Below are positions 37,001 to 44,834 of a stretch of 53,951 bases of DNA, piece after piece. The DNA comes from an uncultured Bdellovibrionales bacterium (GTDB taxonomy: Bacteria; Bdellovibrionota; Bdellovibrionia; Bdellovibrionales; Bdellovibrionaceae): assembly GCA_903926205.1 (NCBI GenBank), contig CAIYID010000086.1, forward strand, positions 1 through 53,951, written 5' to 3'. The number at the start of each line of letters is the position of its first letter. The first letter of the stretch is position 1. The notes below the pieces were generated by a model. The model had not been told where the DNA came from. It saw nothing but the letters and a program-made list of their open reading frames with translations, and did no database searches. The position numbers and the translations under genes are program-made.

Positions 37001-37789
37001 GTATATCCAAAAATTTTGCAACATGAAAAATATGGAGAGCAAGCCACTCAACTTTTTCAAGATGGACAGGCGCTGTTAGATTTGATTGTGAAAGAAAAAT
37101 TATTTAAACCCCGCGCTTTGGTGGGAATATTTAAAGCTCACTCTGAAAATGAAGAGGTAGAGATTTTTGTTGCGAACGATAATTCCGGCGTTGCTGCCAA
37201 ATCTAGCGCGGCCAACCCCGGTGCCGCTAGCGATCCCGTGACCTCTGCCAAAAAAACTGCTTCTTTTGAATTTCCGCGACAACGATCACCAAAGGTCGTC
37301 AACAATGATATTCATTTTTCTTTGGCAGACTTTATTGCACCGAAATCTTCGGGACGAGAAGATTACCTCGGGCTTTTTGCCGTCACCACTGGCCCTGAAG
37401 TTGAGACTCTCGCAAACAAATATCAAAATCAGAATGATGACTACTCGAGTATTTTGACAAAAGCCCTCGGTGATCGAATCGCCGAGGCGCTGGCCGAGCT
37501 CACACACAAAAAAGTACGGGAAATTTTTGGCTTTGGACGAACGGAAAACCTTTCCGCTCAAGAATTGCTCGCTGAAAAATTTCGAGGAATTCGCCCCGCC
37601 CCTGGCTACCCCGCCTGCCCTGTTCACTCGGAAAAGGCCAAGATCTGGAAAGTTTTAGAGGTTGAGTCCAAAATTGGAATCAAGCTCACAGAAAATTTCG
37701 CCATGAGCCCGGCCTCTTCAGTTTCAGGATTTTATTTTAATCATCCTGCTGCAAAATATTTCAGTGTGGGAACCGGACTTACGCCTTAA
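34094..37789 (+). CDS. metH: Cobalamin-dependent methionine synthase
   Basis: The 1231-residue enzyme transfers methyl from 5-methyl-THF via cobalamin to homocysteine. The modules are in order: homocysteine-binding domain ([10 protein letters not shown] at the start, zinc Cys in GINCALG and [10 protein letters not shown]), pterin-binding domain ([17 protein letters not shown]), cobalamin-binding domain ([26 protein letters not shown] with the lower-ligand His), and the SAM-dependent reactivation domain ([10 protein letters not shown] near the C-terminus). An Ala/Ser-rich insertion lies in the activation domain near residue 1040. It lies immediately downstream of metF. The presence of the activation domain implies flavodoxin-type reactivation. 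Confidence 0.97.
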   Translation: MKKNSVLLELEARLKNEILFLDGAMGTVIQLCKLSEADFRLGFFENHPKDLKGNNDLLVLTRPDVIREIHWKYLEAGADIIETNTFNATQISQADYGLEKEAYRLNLEAAKLAKSTALDFMKKYPHRKVYVAGALGPTNKTASLSPNVNDPGFRGVTFEELRQSYYEQVQALLEGGVDILLPETTFDTLNLKAALFAIDQIQEERDEKLPLMISVTVTDASGRTLSGQTVEAFWNSVRHANPLSVGINCALGAKEMNPFLREFSKVADVYISCYPNAGLPNPLAPTGYDETPESLASQLKAFAEQGFLNIVGGCCGTTPEHIAEVVRQLKNISPRVPPTLPPRMRLSGLEPLNLESQGERSFIMIGERTNVTGSPKFAKAIREGNLSEALNIARQQVENGANILDINFDEGLIDGVKMMRQFLNLLSAEPDIARIPFMIDSSKFEILEAGLQSLQGRPVVNSISLKEGEPEFLRLAKLIRRYGASVIVMAFDEKGQATSENEKVRICQRAYDLLVQKAGFSPSDIIFDANVLTVGTGMDEHNSYGLDFIQAVRKIKTLMPEVFCSGGISNLSFSFRGNNPVREAMHSVFLFHGIKAGLDMGIVNAGMLEVYEEIDPALKLLVENVILNKSSHAADELLNFATQIKADNKTGEAKTSAKVEAWRTLSLQERITHALVKGADAYIEQDTAEALRELKIPLLVIEGPLMNGMKVVGELFGAGKMFLPQVVKSARVMKKAVAYLEPFMEELKKKTSMQSQGKVLLATVKGDVHDIGKNIVGVVLACNGYEVIDLGVMVPWQVIWKHLREEKIDILGFSGLITPSLDEMIFNLQEMERDYFNIPVLIGGATTSRVHSAVKLDPHYSAPVVHVADASLVIEACSKLMNVERRETYTHELKAESKKIREAYLSRVQNEAALISLEEARKKSFKSDWAKVDIQTPEKTGVFEFHFELSEIIPLIDWSPFFWAWELKGVYPKILQHEKYGEQATQLFQDGQALLDLIVKEKLFKPRALVGIFKAHSENEEVEIFVANDNSGVAAKSSAANPGAASDPVTSAKKTASFEFPRQRSPKVVNNDIHFSLADFIAPKSSGREDYLGLFAVTTGPEVETLANKYQNQNDDYSSILTKALGDRIAEALAELTHKKVREIFGFGRTENLSAQELLAEKFRGIRPAPGYPACPVHSEKAKIWKVLEVESKIGIKLTENFAMSPASSVSGFYFNHPAAKYFSVGTGLTP

Positions 37790-38025
37790 CAGGTCGCTGT
37801 AAAAGTATTTTTTTTCTCACAAAGGGCAAAAAAGCCACACTTTGCTGTGTCCAATTCGCACAAGCCACGTCAGAATTCTCTGGACGTGTCTTTTTGTCAG
37901 ACATAATTTTGGTTCGCTCACTGGCAATTTCACGTCCCTGAGTGACACAGTCCATTCCGACTAGTGACAAAATCTTTTCCCAAGCTTAAACTTATTCCTG
38001 TTCTGCATGAGCACTCATCAACTCC

Positions 38026-38032
38026 AAGGAGG
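38026..38032 (+). promoter_or_regulatory. Ribosome binding site of the sugar aminotransferase
   Basis: AAGGAGG lies four bases before ATG 38037 and decides that start over ATG 38007. The remainder of the gap between metH and this gene (37790-38036) holds no convincing gene; a 63-codon minus-strand frame there was rejected. Confidence 0.8.
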
Positions 38033-38036
38033 AAAA

Positions 38037-39155
38037 ATGGCCATTCCATTTATCGATTTAAAAACTCAGTACCAAGCACTCAAACCAAAAATTCAAGAGC
38101 GCATCAATGCCGTTTTGGAACACGGCGCTTATGTGAATGGACCCGAAATTGCGGAGCTCGAAAAAAAATTAGCGGAATTCACTGGCGCAAAATACGCTTT
38201 GGCTTGCGCGAGCGGAACAGATGCTCTGGTCTTGCCTTTGATGGCAGCGGGAATTGGTCCCGGCGATGAAGTGATCACCACGGCGTTTTCATTTATCGCC
38301 ACCGCAGAGACCATCGTGCTTGTGGGAGCCACTCCGGTTTATATCGATATTGATCCTGTGACTTTCAATCTTGATCCCAGCAAATTAGAAAAAGCGATCA
38401 CCAAAAAGACCAAAGCCATCATGCCCGTGTCTTTGTATGGCCAAGTCGCTGACATGGATGAGATCAATGCCATCGCCAAAAAACACAATCTGATTGTGAT
38501 CGAAGATTCTGCCCAAAGCTTCGGCGCGACCTACAAAGGAAAACGCTCCTGCAATTTGTCCACTTATGGCGGCACCAGCTTTTTCCCCGCAAAGCCTTTG
38601 GGTGCATACGGAGACGGCGGCGCAGTTTTCACGAATGATGAAAAAATGCTCACCGTGATGAAAGAGATTCGCGAGCATGGCTCAGAAAAACGCTACTACC
38701 ACACTCGCTTAGGCTTGAATGCGCGGCTAGACACCATTCAATGCGCGATTCTCCTCGCAAAAATGGAGCGCTATCCTTGGGAAATCGAACAACGTCAACG
38801 AATTGGAGACCGCTTTAACCAAGCCTTCAGCGAACTTAAAGTGAAAGACTTTAGTTATCCGAAAGTTTTAACTCACAACAAAAGTGTTTGGGCTCAGTAC
38901 ACCGTGACCGTGGGAAATCGCGCTGATTTCCAAAAGAAATTGAGCGAGCAAGGAGTGCCCTCAAGCATTCACTACCCTCACATCATGCCGGATCAGCCTT
39001 GGTACAAAACCCTTCTTGAAAAAACGCACACACCAGGCGATTGGACCAACGCGCGCTGGGCTGCAGATCATGTGATCTCTTTACCGATTTATCCTGATAT
39101 GGATGCGAAGACTCAAGATCAAATCATTGAAGCTGTTTTCAAGGCTTTGAAGTAG
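38037..39155 (+). CDS. DegT/DnrJ/EryC1/StrS-family sugar aminotransferase, WbpE-like
   Basis: These PLP enzymes transaminate keto-sugar nucleotides for O-antigen or capsule sugars. MAIPFIDLKTQYQALKP at the start and ACASGTDALVLPL match the family; the PLP pocket Asp is in IVIEDSAQSFGATYKGK, and the Schiff-base Lys is in TSFFPAKPLGAYGDGGA. The N-terminus and the GAYVNGPE segment resemble WbpE (UDP-2-acetamido-3-keto-glucuronate aminotransferase), but substrate specificity is inferred. It is 372 residues long. No partner dehydrogenase or acyltransferase gene is adjacent. Confidence 0.93.
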   Translation: MAIPFIDLKTQYQALKPKIQERINAVLEHGAYVNGPEIAELEKKLAEFTGAKYALACASGTDALVLPLMAAGIGPGDEVITTAFSFIATAETIVLVGATPVYIDIDPVTFNLDPSKLEKAITKKTKAIMPVSLYGQVADMDEINAIAKKHNLIVIEDSAQSFGATYKGKRSCNLSTYGGTSFFPAKPLGAYGDGGAVFTNDEKMLTVMKEIREHGSEKRYYHTRLGLNARLDTIQCAILLAKMERYPWEIEQRQRIGDRFNQAFSELKVKDFSYPKVLTHNKSVWAQYTVTVGNRADFQKKLSEQGVPSSIHYPHIMPDQPWYKTLLEKTHTPGDWTNARWAADHVISLPIYPDMDAKTQDQIIEAVFKALK

Positions 39156-39204
39156 GAGTTTCCCTGCGTTTAAAGTATTTGCTAAACTCTTCCGATAGTA
39201 GCGT

Positions 39205-39226
39205 AGCCTCTACTTTTTGGGAGGCT
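39205..39226 (+). other. Hairpin upstream of the secreted protein gene
   Basis: AGCCTC and GAGGCT are separated by ten bases (TACTTTTTGG), and TACTCTTTTT follows. It could be a weak terminator for the aminotransferase gene or a leader hairpin for the next gene, whose start is at 39247. Confidence 0.4.
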
Positions 39227-39246
39227 TACTCTTTTTGGAAGGTCTT

Positions 39247-40134
39247 ATGAGGTCTAGTTATTTTAACGAAGGTTTTGTGAAAGTTTTTATAGCTAGCCTT
39301 ATATTTTCTTTGATAGGTACGGTTGATGTTTATGCAGAAAACTCCTGTAACGCAGATTCTTCGAAAAGTTTGATTAACCCCATTCCACTGACAGCAATAG
39401 CTCCACAAGTTGACTCAGGCGATATTCAACTTCCTTCTGTTTTCTCAAATCTTTTCTTTTACCCACAGGGCGGTGGTTCTCCGAAAAAATCGAAAATCTC
39501 TGATCCTGTTATTTTAAATGCTTTTCATCAGTCTGGACTAATTGATGTGCAGAGAGAGCTAAATGTTGGACCTGGAGGAGATTCGCTGGCCGCACTTCAG
39601 CGCCTTTATGGTAAACAGTATGAGTTCCCATATCACGCAGATAGTAAAACAAATAAATTAGTGAATGACGGACCAGAGAAAACAACTCGATATAACAACA
39701 CCGTAAAAAAATTTAAAAATTCCTATTTTGGTATAAGTAGTGAGACCGAGGCTGTTGCAGCTAAAGCCTTAGGACTAACAAGTGACGCCGTCAAAAAAAA
39801 AATAGGCGGCAGTTTTGCTTCTACTCTTGTTATTTATAGTTCTGATAAAAGCAAGCCAAGCAAATCTGCTGCGGGCTTGATGTCTTGCTCGCGAGTCTGT
39901 GTTAATACAAAAACTGGAATTAATTCAATTAATGACCCTTTGGTAAATACCTGCCCTGCTGGGGGCAAAGAAGTCGTCGTTATTTCTATTTTTGATTTTA
40001 AATATGATACGGAAAAAAAGGAAAGTCATATCATCCCAAAATTGGCGGTTCGAGCGATTCGAGCGGCGGGTTCTGATGAGTGGAAAAGAGACTCCGCAAC
40101 CTCACTCAGTCAGCTCAAAGACGTAACACCCTGA
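39247..40134 (+). CDS. Secreted protein of unknown function
   Basis: ATG 39247 follows GGAAGG and begins a chain with an N-terminal signal (FIASLIFSLIGTVDVYA, cleavage probably near residue 30). The mature part (about 265 residues) has a GGDSLAALQRLYGKQYEFPYH segment, an ALGLTSDAVKKKIGGSFASTLVIY segment and a three-Cys cluster (MSCSRVCVNT, NTCPAGG). I recognise no family. It converges with a secreted caspase-fold gene, the stops about 28 bases apart; a functional link (for example inhibitor or substrate) would be speculation. Confidence 0.75.
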   Translation: MRSSYFNEGFVKVFIASLIFSLIGTVDVYAENSCNADSSKSLINPIPLTAIAPQVDSGDIQLPSVFSNLFFYPQGGGSPKKSKISDPVILNAFHQSGLIDVQRELNVGPGGDSLAALQRLYGKQYEFPYHADSKTNKLVNDGPEKTTRYNNTVKKFKNSYFGISSETEAVAAKALGLTSDAVKKKIGGSFASTLVIYSSDKSKPSKSAAGLMSCSRVCVNTKTGINSINDPLVNTCPAGGKEVVVISIFDFKYDTEKKESHIIPKLAVRAIRAAGSDEWKRDSATSLSQLKDVTP

Positions 40135-40162
40135 CATAATAATTCAGTGCTCAAGTTTTAAA

Positions 40163-41593
40163 TTAAAGCACAAAATCTTTACAGGCATTCGAAGAAGATT
40201 TTTTAGACTCTTTCTCGTAGAGTTTTTGGTAGACTTTACGCTCGGCTGCAGAGATTTTTTTAGCTATTTGAACAGAGTCTTTAATTCCATCGATCAACTT
40301 AGTTTTCGCTTTCTCTGCGCTTGTAAATTCAGGGTACTGAGCTAAAAGTTCTGCTTTTCTTTGGGCACATCTGTGATTCAAAGCGGCCCTTGCCAGGTCA
40401 TCAAACTTAGCACTACCGCTTTCATCTTTTGCGCGAGCTCGCAAGGATCGCTCTTCTTCTGTCCAATCTGCCTGCACAAGATTTCTCCGTTCAAAATGAT
40501 CAGAAAGAGTTTCGATATTGCCTTTTTCATTTCGAAACTTCACCTCTATTGTTTCGACTTTACTTAAATTTGTCGAAATGCCATTTAATTGCTGTTCAAT
40601 TCGCGATTGAATTTTTTGATAAGATTCCACTAGGTTTTTTAATTCAACAAAGTCAGGGTCCTGATTCCCACTTGGCAAATCTTTAAAAAGAAACGATAAA
40701 TTTTTATTCAATTGATTCAATCGAGCTAATGGTAAATCGTGATTTGTACAATTTTTCGCTTCGTTTGAAAGAAAGGGTGACATTTTGTCTATTTCCGTAT
40801 TTTTCTTGAAGATCAAAAAACCAGTCAGTGACTGTTCTTGATTAGATAATGTTTTTCCTGCGGGAGTGGAAATCATTGGTAATGAAGCATCGCCTGTTTC
40901 TTTTCGCGTTGCCAAATAAATTGATTCTAAATTTTGTCCTTTTGTCATGTTCTTCGTGAAATTTTCAATAAATTGCTTTGAGGCATATAAGTTCGATGCA
41001 GTTGAAGAAATAACACAGGTTTTATCATTTGCGAGAGTTTGAGTACTGCCTGAATGACAGCTCAAATCGACAATAGCGATTTTAACACCACGGGCATTTG
41101 CCGCCGAAATAATTTCTTGCAAACCATCCAATTTAGCGAATTTTGCTCCAGTCAGCAAATTCAGGTTTGTACCACCACCTGACACGGCTATTTCATGAGT
41201 CAACATTTTCGAGCCCGCAGCTTTTTCAGGAGCATGACTGTCAATATACACCAACATCTGCGCGCCGGGCGGTAAAGTTTCCGCCTGATTTTTCATTTTA
41301 TCCAGTGCTTTGTTGAAGGAACCAGCACTCAGAGAATCTTGATCGGGAATAATCTCTTTTTTATCTTGCAGCATATTTACAGTCTTTGAATGATTTCCGT
41401 CATAACGAACAGTGGCTTGCCAGTCGGAATTTGGTAAAAATTCTAAAATTGTTTTAAATGCAGGATCAAAAATTGTGTCTACCCTAGTGTCCGGATCACC
41501 GGCTCCGCCGATAATGTAGAGCTGTTTCTGTGAATTTTGAGCAGACAATTCCGCGTGAGCCGCAATGATAAGAGATAAAATCAGTTTGAGCAT
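40163..41593 (-). CDS. Secreted caspase-fold (clan CD) peptidase-like protein, copy A
   Basis: The 476-residue product has a signal peptide (MLKLILSLIIAAHAELSA). The first about 260 residues fit the caspase/metacaspase fold: YIIGGAGDP near the N-terminus, a strand ending in the catalytic-His position (MLVYIDSHAPEK, H120), and a strand ending in the catalytic Cys (IAIVDLSCHSGSTQ, C179), close to the metacaspase DSCHSG. In this copy the usual Gly after His is Ala. The C-terminal half is helical and ends NACKDFVL, a motif shared with copy B at 42168-43640. It is on the same strand downstream of copy B and a small secreted protein gene. Activity and substrate are unknown. Confidence 0.8.
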   Translation of the reverse strand: MLKLILSLIIAAHAELSAQNSQKQLYIIGGAGDPDTRVDTIFDPAFKTILEFLPNSDWQATVRYDGNHSKTVNMLQDKKEIIPDQDSLSAGSFNKALDKMKNQAETLPPGAQMLVYIDSHAPEKAAGSKMLTHEIAVSGGGTNLNLLTGAKFAKLDGLQEIISAANARGVKIAIVDLSCHSGSTQTLANDKTCVISSTASNLYASKQFIENFTKNMTKGQNLESIYLATRKETGDASLPMISTPAGKTLSNQEQSLTGFLIFKKNTEIDKMSPFLSNEAKNCTNHDLPLARLNQLNKNLSFLFKDLPSGNQDPDFVELKNLVESYQKIQSRIEQQLNGISTNLSKVETIEVKFRNEKGNIETLSDHFERRNLVQADWTEEERSLRARAKDESGSAKFDDLARAALNHRCAQRKAELLAQYPEFTSAEKAKTKLIDGIKDSVQIAKKISAAERKVYQKLYEKESKKSSSNACKDFVL

Positions 41594-41683
41594 TCTTGTG
41601 TTTATCGGTTATTCTCAAGCAAAAATAAAGCACGAATGCGGTCATTCACCTGCGGCCACTCATATGTGGCCACTCGCCTAGAC

Positions 41684-42193
41684 TTATTTACGGGGTTTTC
41701 CCTCGCAAGCCTGCGGTTTTAAAAGTTTCAGACCGGGCTCACCACCTTCGACCCACAAATGAGGCCTCGCGAGTTTAGCCTCGAGCAATTCTGCAACTTC
41801 GCCTTCAGTCCCGTTCATTGGTTGAAGAAGTTTTGCCTGAACTTCCACAAAGCGATTTCTAAAACCATAAAGTTTCATGTCTTTGCGAAAGGGAACCTTC
41901 AAACGAATTTCAGATTTAGATTTTTCATTAAGAACCAAGAAGAAGTCCGAGCCTGATACTCGCACCCAACCTCGTAATTCATACAAACCACAGGCTTGAG
42001 CTGAGACTGCAGAGTCTTTGACCACTGACTCAGTCGAGGGGTCCTTCGAAGCATGGGACGCTGACTTTTGAACTGTCGAGGCCGTCTGAGCTTCCGCCAC
42101 CGAAACTTCCAACGTCAGCGCTGACGTCAGTATCAACATCATAACAGAAAATCCAAAACCACAGGATCTACAGCACAAAATCTTGGCAAGCAT
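41684..42193 (-). CDS. Small secreted protein between the caspase-fold paralogues
   Basis: The frame is open from 42331, but ATG 42193 is preferred: it begins a signal peptide (MLAKILCCRSCGFGFSVMML then SALTLEVSVAEA) and overlaps the upstream caspase-fold gene by only 26 bases. The product is about 169 residues. After a Ser/Thr/Val-rich linker, the C-terminal half (CGLYELRGWVRVSGSDFFLV and on) alternates strands in a way compatible with a small beta-barrel such as an OB fold, with one Cys at each end. No family is recognised. The overlap implies cotranslation with copy B, and the product may work with the two peptidase-like proteins. Confidence 0.65.
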   Translation of the reverse strand: MLAKILCCRSCGFGFSVMMLILTSALTLEVSVAEAQTASTVQKSASHASKDPSTESVVKDSAVSAQACGLYELRGWVRVSGSDFFLVLNEKSKSEIRLKVPFRKDMKLYGFRNRFVEVQAKLLQPMNGTEGEVAELLEAKLARPHLWVEGGEPGLKLLKPQACEGKPRK

Positions 42194-43640
42194 TATAAGG
42201 AACCCCTTTTCCCGCATTTTTTGCATCGGCTTCTGCTTTTTTTCTATTGAAGTCATACAGTTTTTGATAAACCTTCCGTTCAGCAATAGCAATCCTTGCG
42301 ACGATACCCCAAGTATCTTCAGTACCATCAACTAGCTCTTTCATGAACTCGCGAGCACCTATGAGTCCTGGAAACTCAGTATAAATCTGTTTCTGTTTTT
42401 GCTCCAGCGCGCTCATCAGGTCAACTTCAGCTAAATACGATTTTTTTTGCGAGAGATTTTTTTCTTTTAAGGCCAGGTCTTGATAATAGGATACATTCGA
42501 AGACCAATGACCGGAGATGATCTCTTCCCACGAGTAGGAATTGGGAAGATTTTTATTTTTCACTTTGCTATCCGCAGACAACATGGCAAGAGTTTCGACT
42601 TTACTCAAATTTGAAAAGCCCCTCGTGTATAACTGTTGCTCAATTTCACTTTGTAGTTGTTGATAATTTTGGATTAATTTTTCCAAGGCCAATAAATCTG
42701 GGTCATGAGCTCCATTTGGAAGTTGACTAAAAGCAGTCTCAAAATTTTTTGTCAATTCCATCAAACGGGCCATTGGCAAATTGTGACTCGAACAGTTTGA
42801 GACATCTTGTAAAAGTAAATTATAGAGTTTATTCGCTCCCATATTAAGATCTCTGTACGCAAGAAAGCCTGTTAGTGCTTGTTCTTGGCTCCACACGGTC
42901 TTTCCGGCAGGGGTTGAAATCATCGGCAAAGTGGCCCCATTTAAATCCTCTTGGCGAGCGTTCAAAAATACTGATTCTAAATTTTGTCCGAGCCTTAACC
43001 TCTGAGTAAAATTCTCAGCAAAAGACAGCGTCGCATAGAGATTCGGCCCTGTCGCCGAGATCACACAGGTTTTTTCTGTAGCTAAGGGAAGTGAGTTTCC
43101 CGAATGACAACTCATATCCGCGACCGCGATTTTAACACCACGTCGGTTGGCAATAGAGATGATTTTTTGTAAACCATCAAGATTCATGAACGAAGAGCCT
43201 TCCAGCGTGTTTAAATTAGAACTATACCCATCAACAACTATATTGTGAGTGAGCAGATTCTGATCTTTGCCTTTCTCGGCACCATGGCTATCAATAAAAA
43301 CTAACATCTGCGCACCCGGAGGCAAAGTTTGAGCGGCCCTCTCCATTTGAACGAGGATATCATTGAATGCATTGATGCTCATCGGAGCCTGATCTGGAAT
43401 TATATTTTTTGAATCTTGCATTAATTTTTGAGTGTCTGGATGCCCGCCACTGTTAAAGCGAACGGTCGCCTGCCAACCTGAATTCGATAAAAAATTTATT
43501 ATATTTTTAAAAGCGGGATCAAAAATAGTACCTGCCGTGTTCGACGGATCGCCGGCTCCACCAATAATGTAAAACTGCTTCATCGCACCCGACTCAGCCT
43601 GGGCTGAAACAACAAACAAGGAGAAAATTAACGCCAGCAT
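42168..43640 (-). CDS. Secreted caspase-fold (clan CD) peptidase-like protein, copy B
   Basis: ATG 43640 follows AGGATAAAT and starts a signal peptide (MLALIFSLFVVSAQAESG) that aligns with copy A; the open frame reaches 43796, but the extra residues are unlike a secreted protein. The catalytic dyad positions are intact: His-Gly in MLVFIDSHGAEKG (H119) and Cys in IAVADMSCHSGNS (C178), with the DSCHSG-like context of metacaspases. It shares long stretches with copy A, including FDPAFK, LPPGAQMLV, CVIS and LPMISTPAGKT, and the end NAC-x-DFVL. It is about 490 residues. Duplication within one locus followed by divergence is the simplest reading. Confidence 0.82.
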   Translation of the reverse strand: MLALIFSLFVVSAQAESGAMKQFYIIGGAGDPSNTAGTIFDPAFKNIINFLSNSGWQATVRFNSGGHPDTQKLMQDSKNIIPDQAPMSINAFNDILVQMERAAQTLPPGAQMLVFIDSHGAEKGKDQNLLTHNIVVDGYSSNLNTLEGSSFMNLDGLQKIISIANRRGVKIAVADMSCHSGNSLPLATEKTCVISATGPNLYATLSFAENFTQRLRLGQNLESVFLNARQEDLNGATLPMISTPAGKTVWSQEQALTGFLAYRDLNMGANKLYNLLLQDVSNCSSHNLPMARLMELTKNFETAFSQLPNGAHDPDLLALEKLIQNYQQLQSEIEQQLYTRGFSNLSKVETLAMLSADSKVKNKNLPNSYSWEEIISGHWSSNVSYYQDLALKEKNLSQKKSYLAEVDLMSALEQKQKQIYTEFPGLIGAREFMKELVDGTEDTWGIVARIAIAERKVYQKLYDFNRKKAEADAKNAGKGVPYNACQDFVL

Positions 43641-43947
43641 ATTTATCCTATCTGTGGTCTGTGGTGAAACTTCATTGGCACTTATAACAAATTGGCTCAT
43701 CAATTTCGCCTGTAATGATTCTGACAGAGTGACGAATTTCGCGACTTGAACAGAAAAAAGCCTTCTTTTTAGGTACTTGTGATTTTCTGCGAACAAATAG
43801 CCTTACTTCTTCGGTTGCCAATGCTTAATAACCACCTAATATCATTTAATAATTTGCTGATGATTTTATTAACAGAAATCATTATCTTTTCGTTGTTATT
43901 GAAAATATATATGATATTCAAACTTGAAATACTGAAGAGGAAATCAA
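43641..43947. other. AT-rich divergent intergenic region
   Basis: These 307 bases lie between the start of caspase-fold copy B (minus) and kdsA (plus). They are strongly AT-rich from about 43820 onward. The minus-strand frame that covers part of it is an unsupported extension of copy B. Promoters for both genes should be here, but no box with correct spacing could be assigned. GAGG about ten bases before the kdsA ATG serves as its ribosome binding site. Confidence 0.5.
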
Positions 43948-44817
43948 ATGAGTCAAAAAACATCAGTGACCGAATTTAAGCCCTTAGCAAAAACCGTGAC
44001 CGCGAAAACTCAGTACGGTGATTTCACCTGGGGCGACGGAAAGAATTTTGTCCTCTTCGCCGGTCCAGACATCATTGAAGATGATGGTTTAGTTCTTGAA
44101 ACTGGAAAAGAGATTCAAAGAATCACAAAACTATTGGGAATCCCGTGGATTCTAAAATGCTCTTTTGATAAGGCCAATCGCCAAAGCTCTGGAAGTTTTC
44201 GCGGGCCTGGAATGAAACAAGCTTTGAGCTCATTAGGCTCTATCAAATCTAAAATCGGAGCCGCACTTTTGACTGACGTTCATGAAACTTGGCAAGTCGC
44301 GGACACCGCAGAAATTGCCGACGTGATTCAAATTCCTGCTTTTTTATCTCGTCAAACCGATTTGATGGTGGAAGCGGCAAAAACCAGTAAAGTGATTCAC
44401 ATTAAAAAAGGGCAATTCTTAGCACCTTGGGACATGAACGCGATAACCAAAAAAGCGGTGAATGCCGGAAACAGCAATCTCCTTTTATGCGAGCGCGGAA
44501 CCACCTTCGGTTACAATCGTTTAGTGAACGATATGACTGGTCTTGTGGAAATGCGCCGACTGGGTTTTCCTGTGATCATGGATTGCACGCACTCGACGCA
44601 ATTGCCTGGCGCCACTGGTGAAAGCTCTGGAGGCCGTGGTGATATGGTGTGGCCTTTAGCCAGAGCCGCTATGGCTGTTGGCGTGGATGGAATTTTCTTG
44701 GAGACTCATCCCCGTCCAGAGGAAGCTTTGTGTGATGGCCCGACAAGCTTGCCACTAAAAAATTTAGAAACTTTCTTAAAAAATATTCAAAGAATTTTTC
44801 AAACTCATTTAGAGTAA
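43948..44817 (+). CDS. kdsA: 3-deoxy-8-phosphooctulonate synthase (KdsA)
   Basis: KdsA condenses PEP and arabinose 5-phosphate to Kdo 8-phosphate, the first step to the inner-core sugar of LPS. Diagnostic segments are LKCSFDKANRQSSGSFRGPG, IQIPAFLSRQTDLMVEAA, IKKGQFLAPWDM, ERGTTFGYN, DCTHSTQLPGA, and ETHPRPEEALCDGP. The sequence resembles the metal-dependent (Aquifex-like) class, yet the position that holds Cys in that class (AGPC) or Asn in the E. coli class is Asp41 (FAGPDIIED). The other expected metal ligands (His in THST, Glu in ETHP, Asp in CDGP) are present. It is 289 residues long and 17 bases upstream of the glycosyltransferase gene. Confidence 0.95.
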   Translation: MSQKTSVTEFKPLAKTVTAKTQYGDFTWGDGKNFVLFAGPDIIEDDGLVLETGKEIQRITKLLGIPWILKCSFDKANRQSSGSFRGPGMKQALSSLGSIKSKIGAALLTDVHETWQVADTAEIADVIQIPAFLSRQTDLMVEAAKTSKVIHIKKGQFLAPWDMNAITKKAVNAGNSNLLLCERGTTFGYNRLVNDMTGLVEMRRLGFPVIMDCTHSTQLPGATGESSGGRGDMVWPLARAAMAVGVDGIFLETHPRPEEALCDGPTSLPLKNLETFLKNIQRIFQTHLE

Positions 44818-44834
44818 GCTTTAGTTCTTAAAAT

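Noticed and set aside
37779-37970. A 63-codon minus-strand frame overlapping the end of metH.
   Set aside because: No ribosome binding site, membrane segment or recognisable motif, and the C-terminus overlaps metH coding sequence.
43641-43796. 52-residue N-terminal extension of caspase-fold copy B.
   Set aside because: ATG 43640 has a better ribosome binding site and a signal peptide that aligns with copy A; the extension is not secretory in character.
43893-43915. Sigma-70 promoter upstream of kdsA (TTGTTA and TATGAT).
   Set aside because: The boxes are separated by 11 bases instead of about 17, so the match is probably due to AT-richness.
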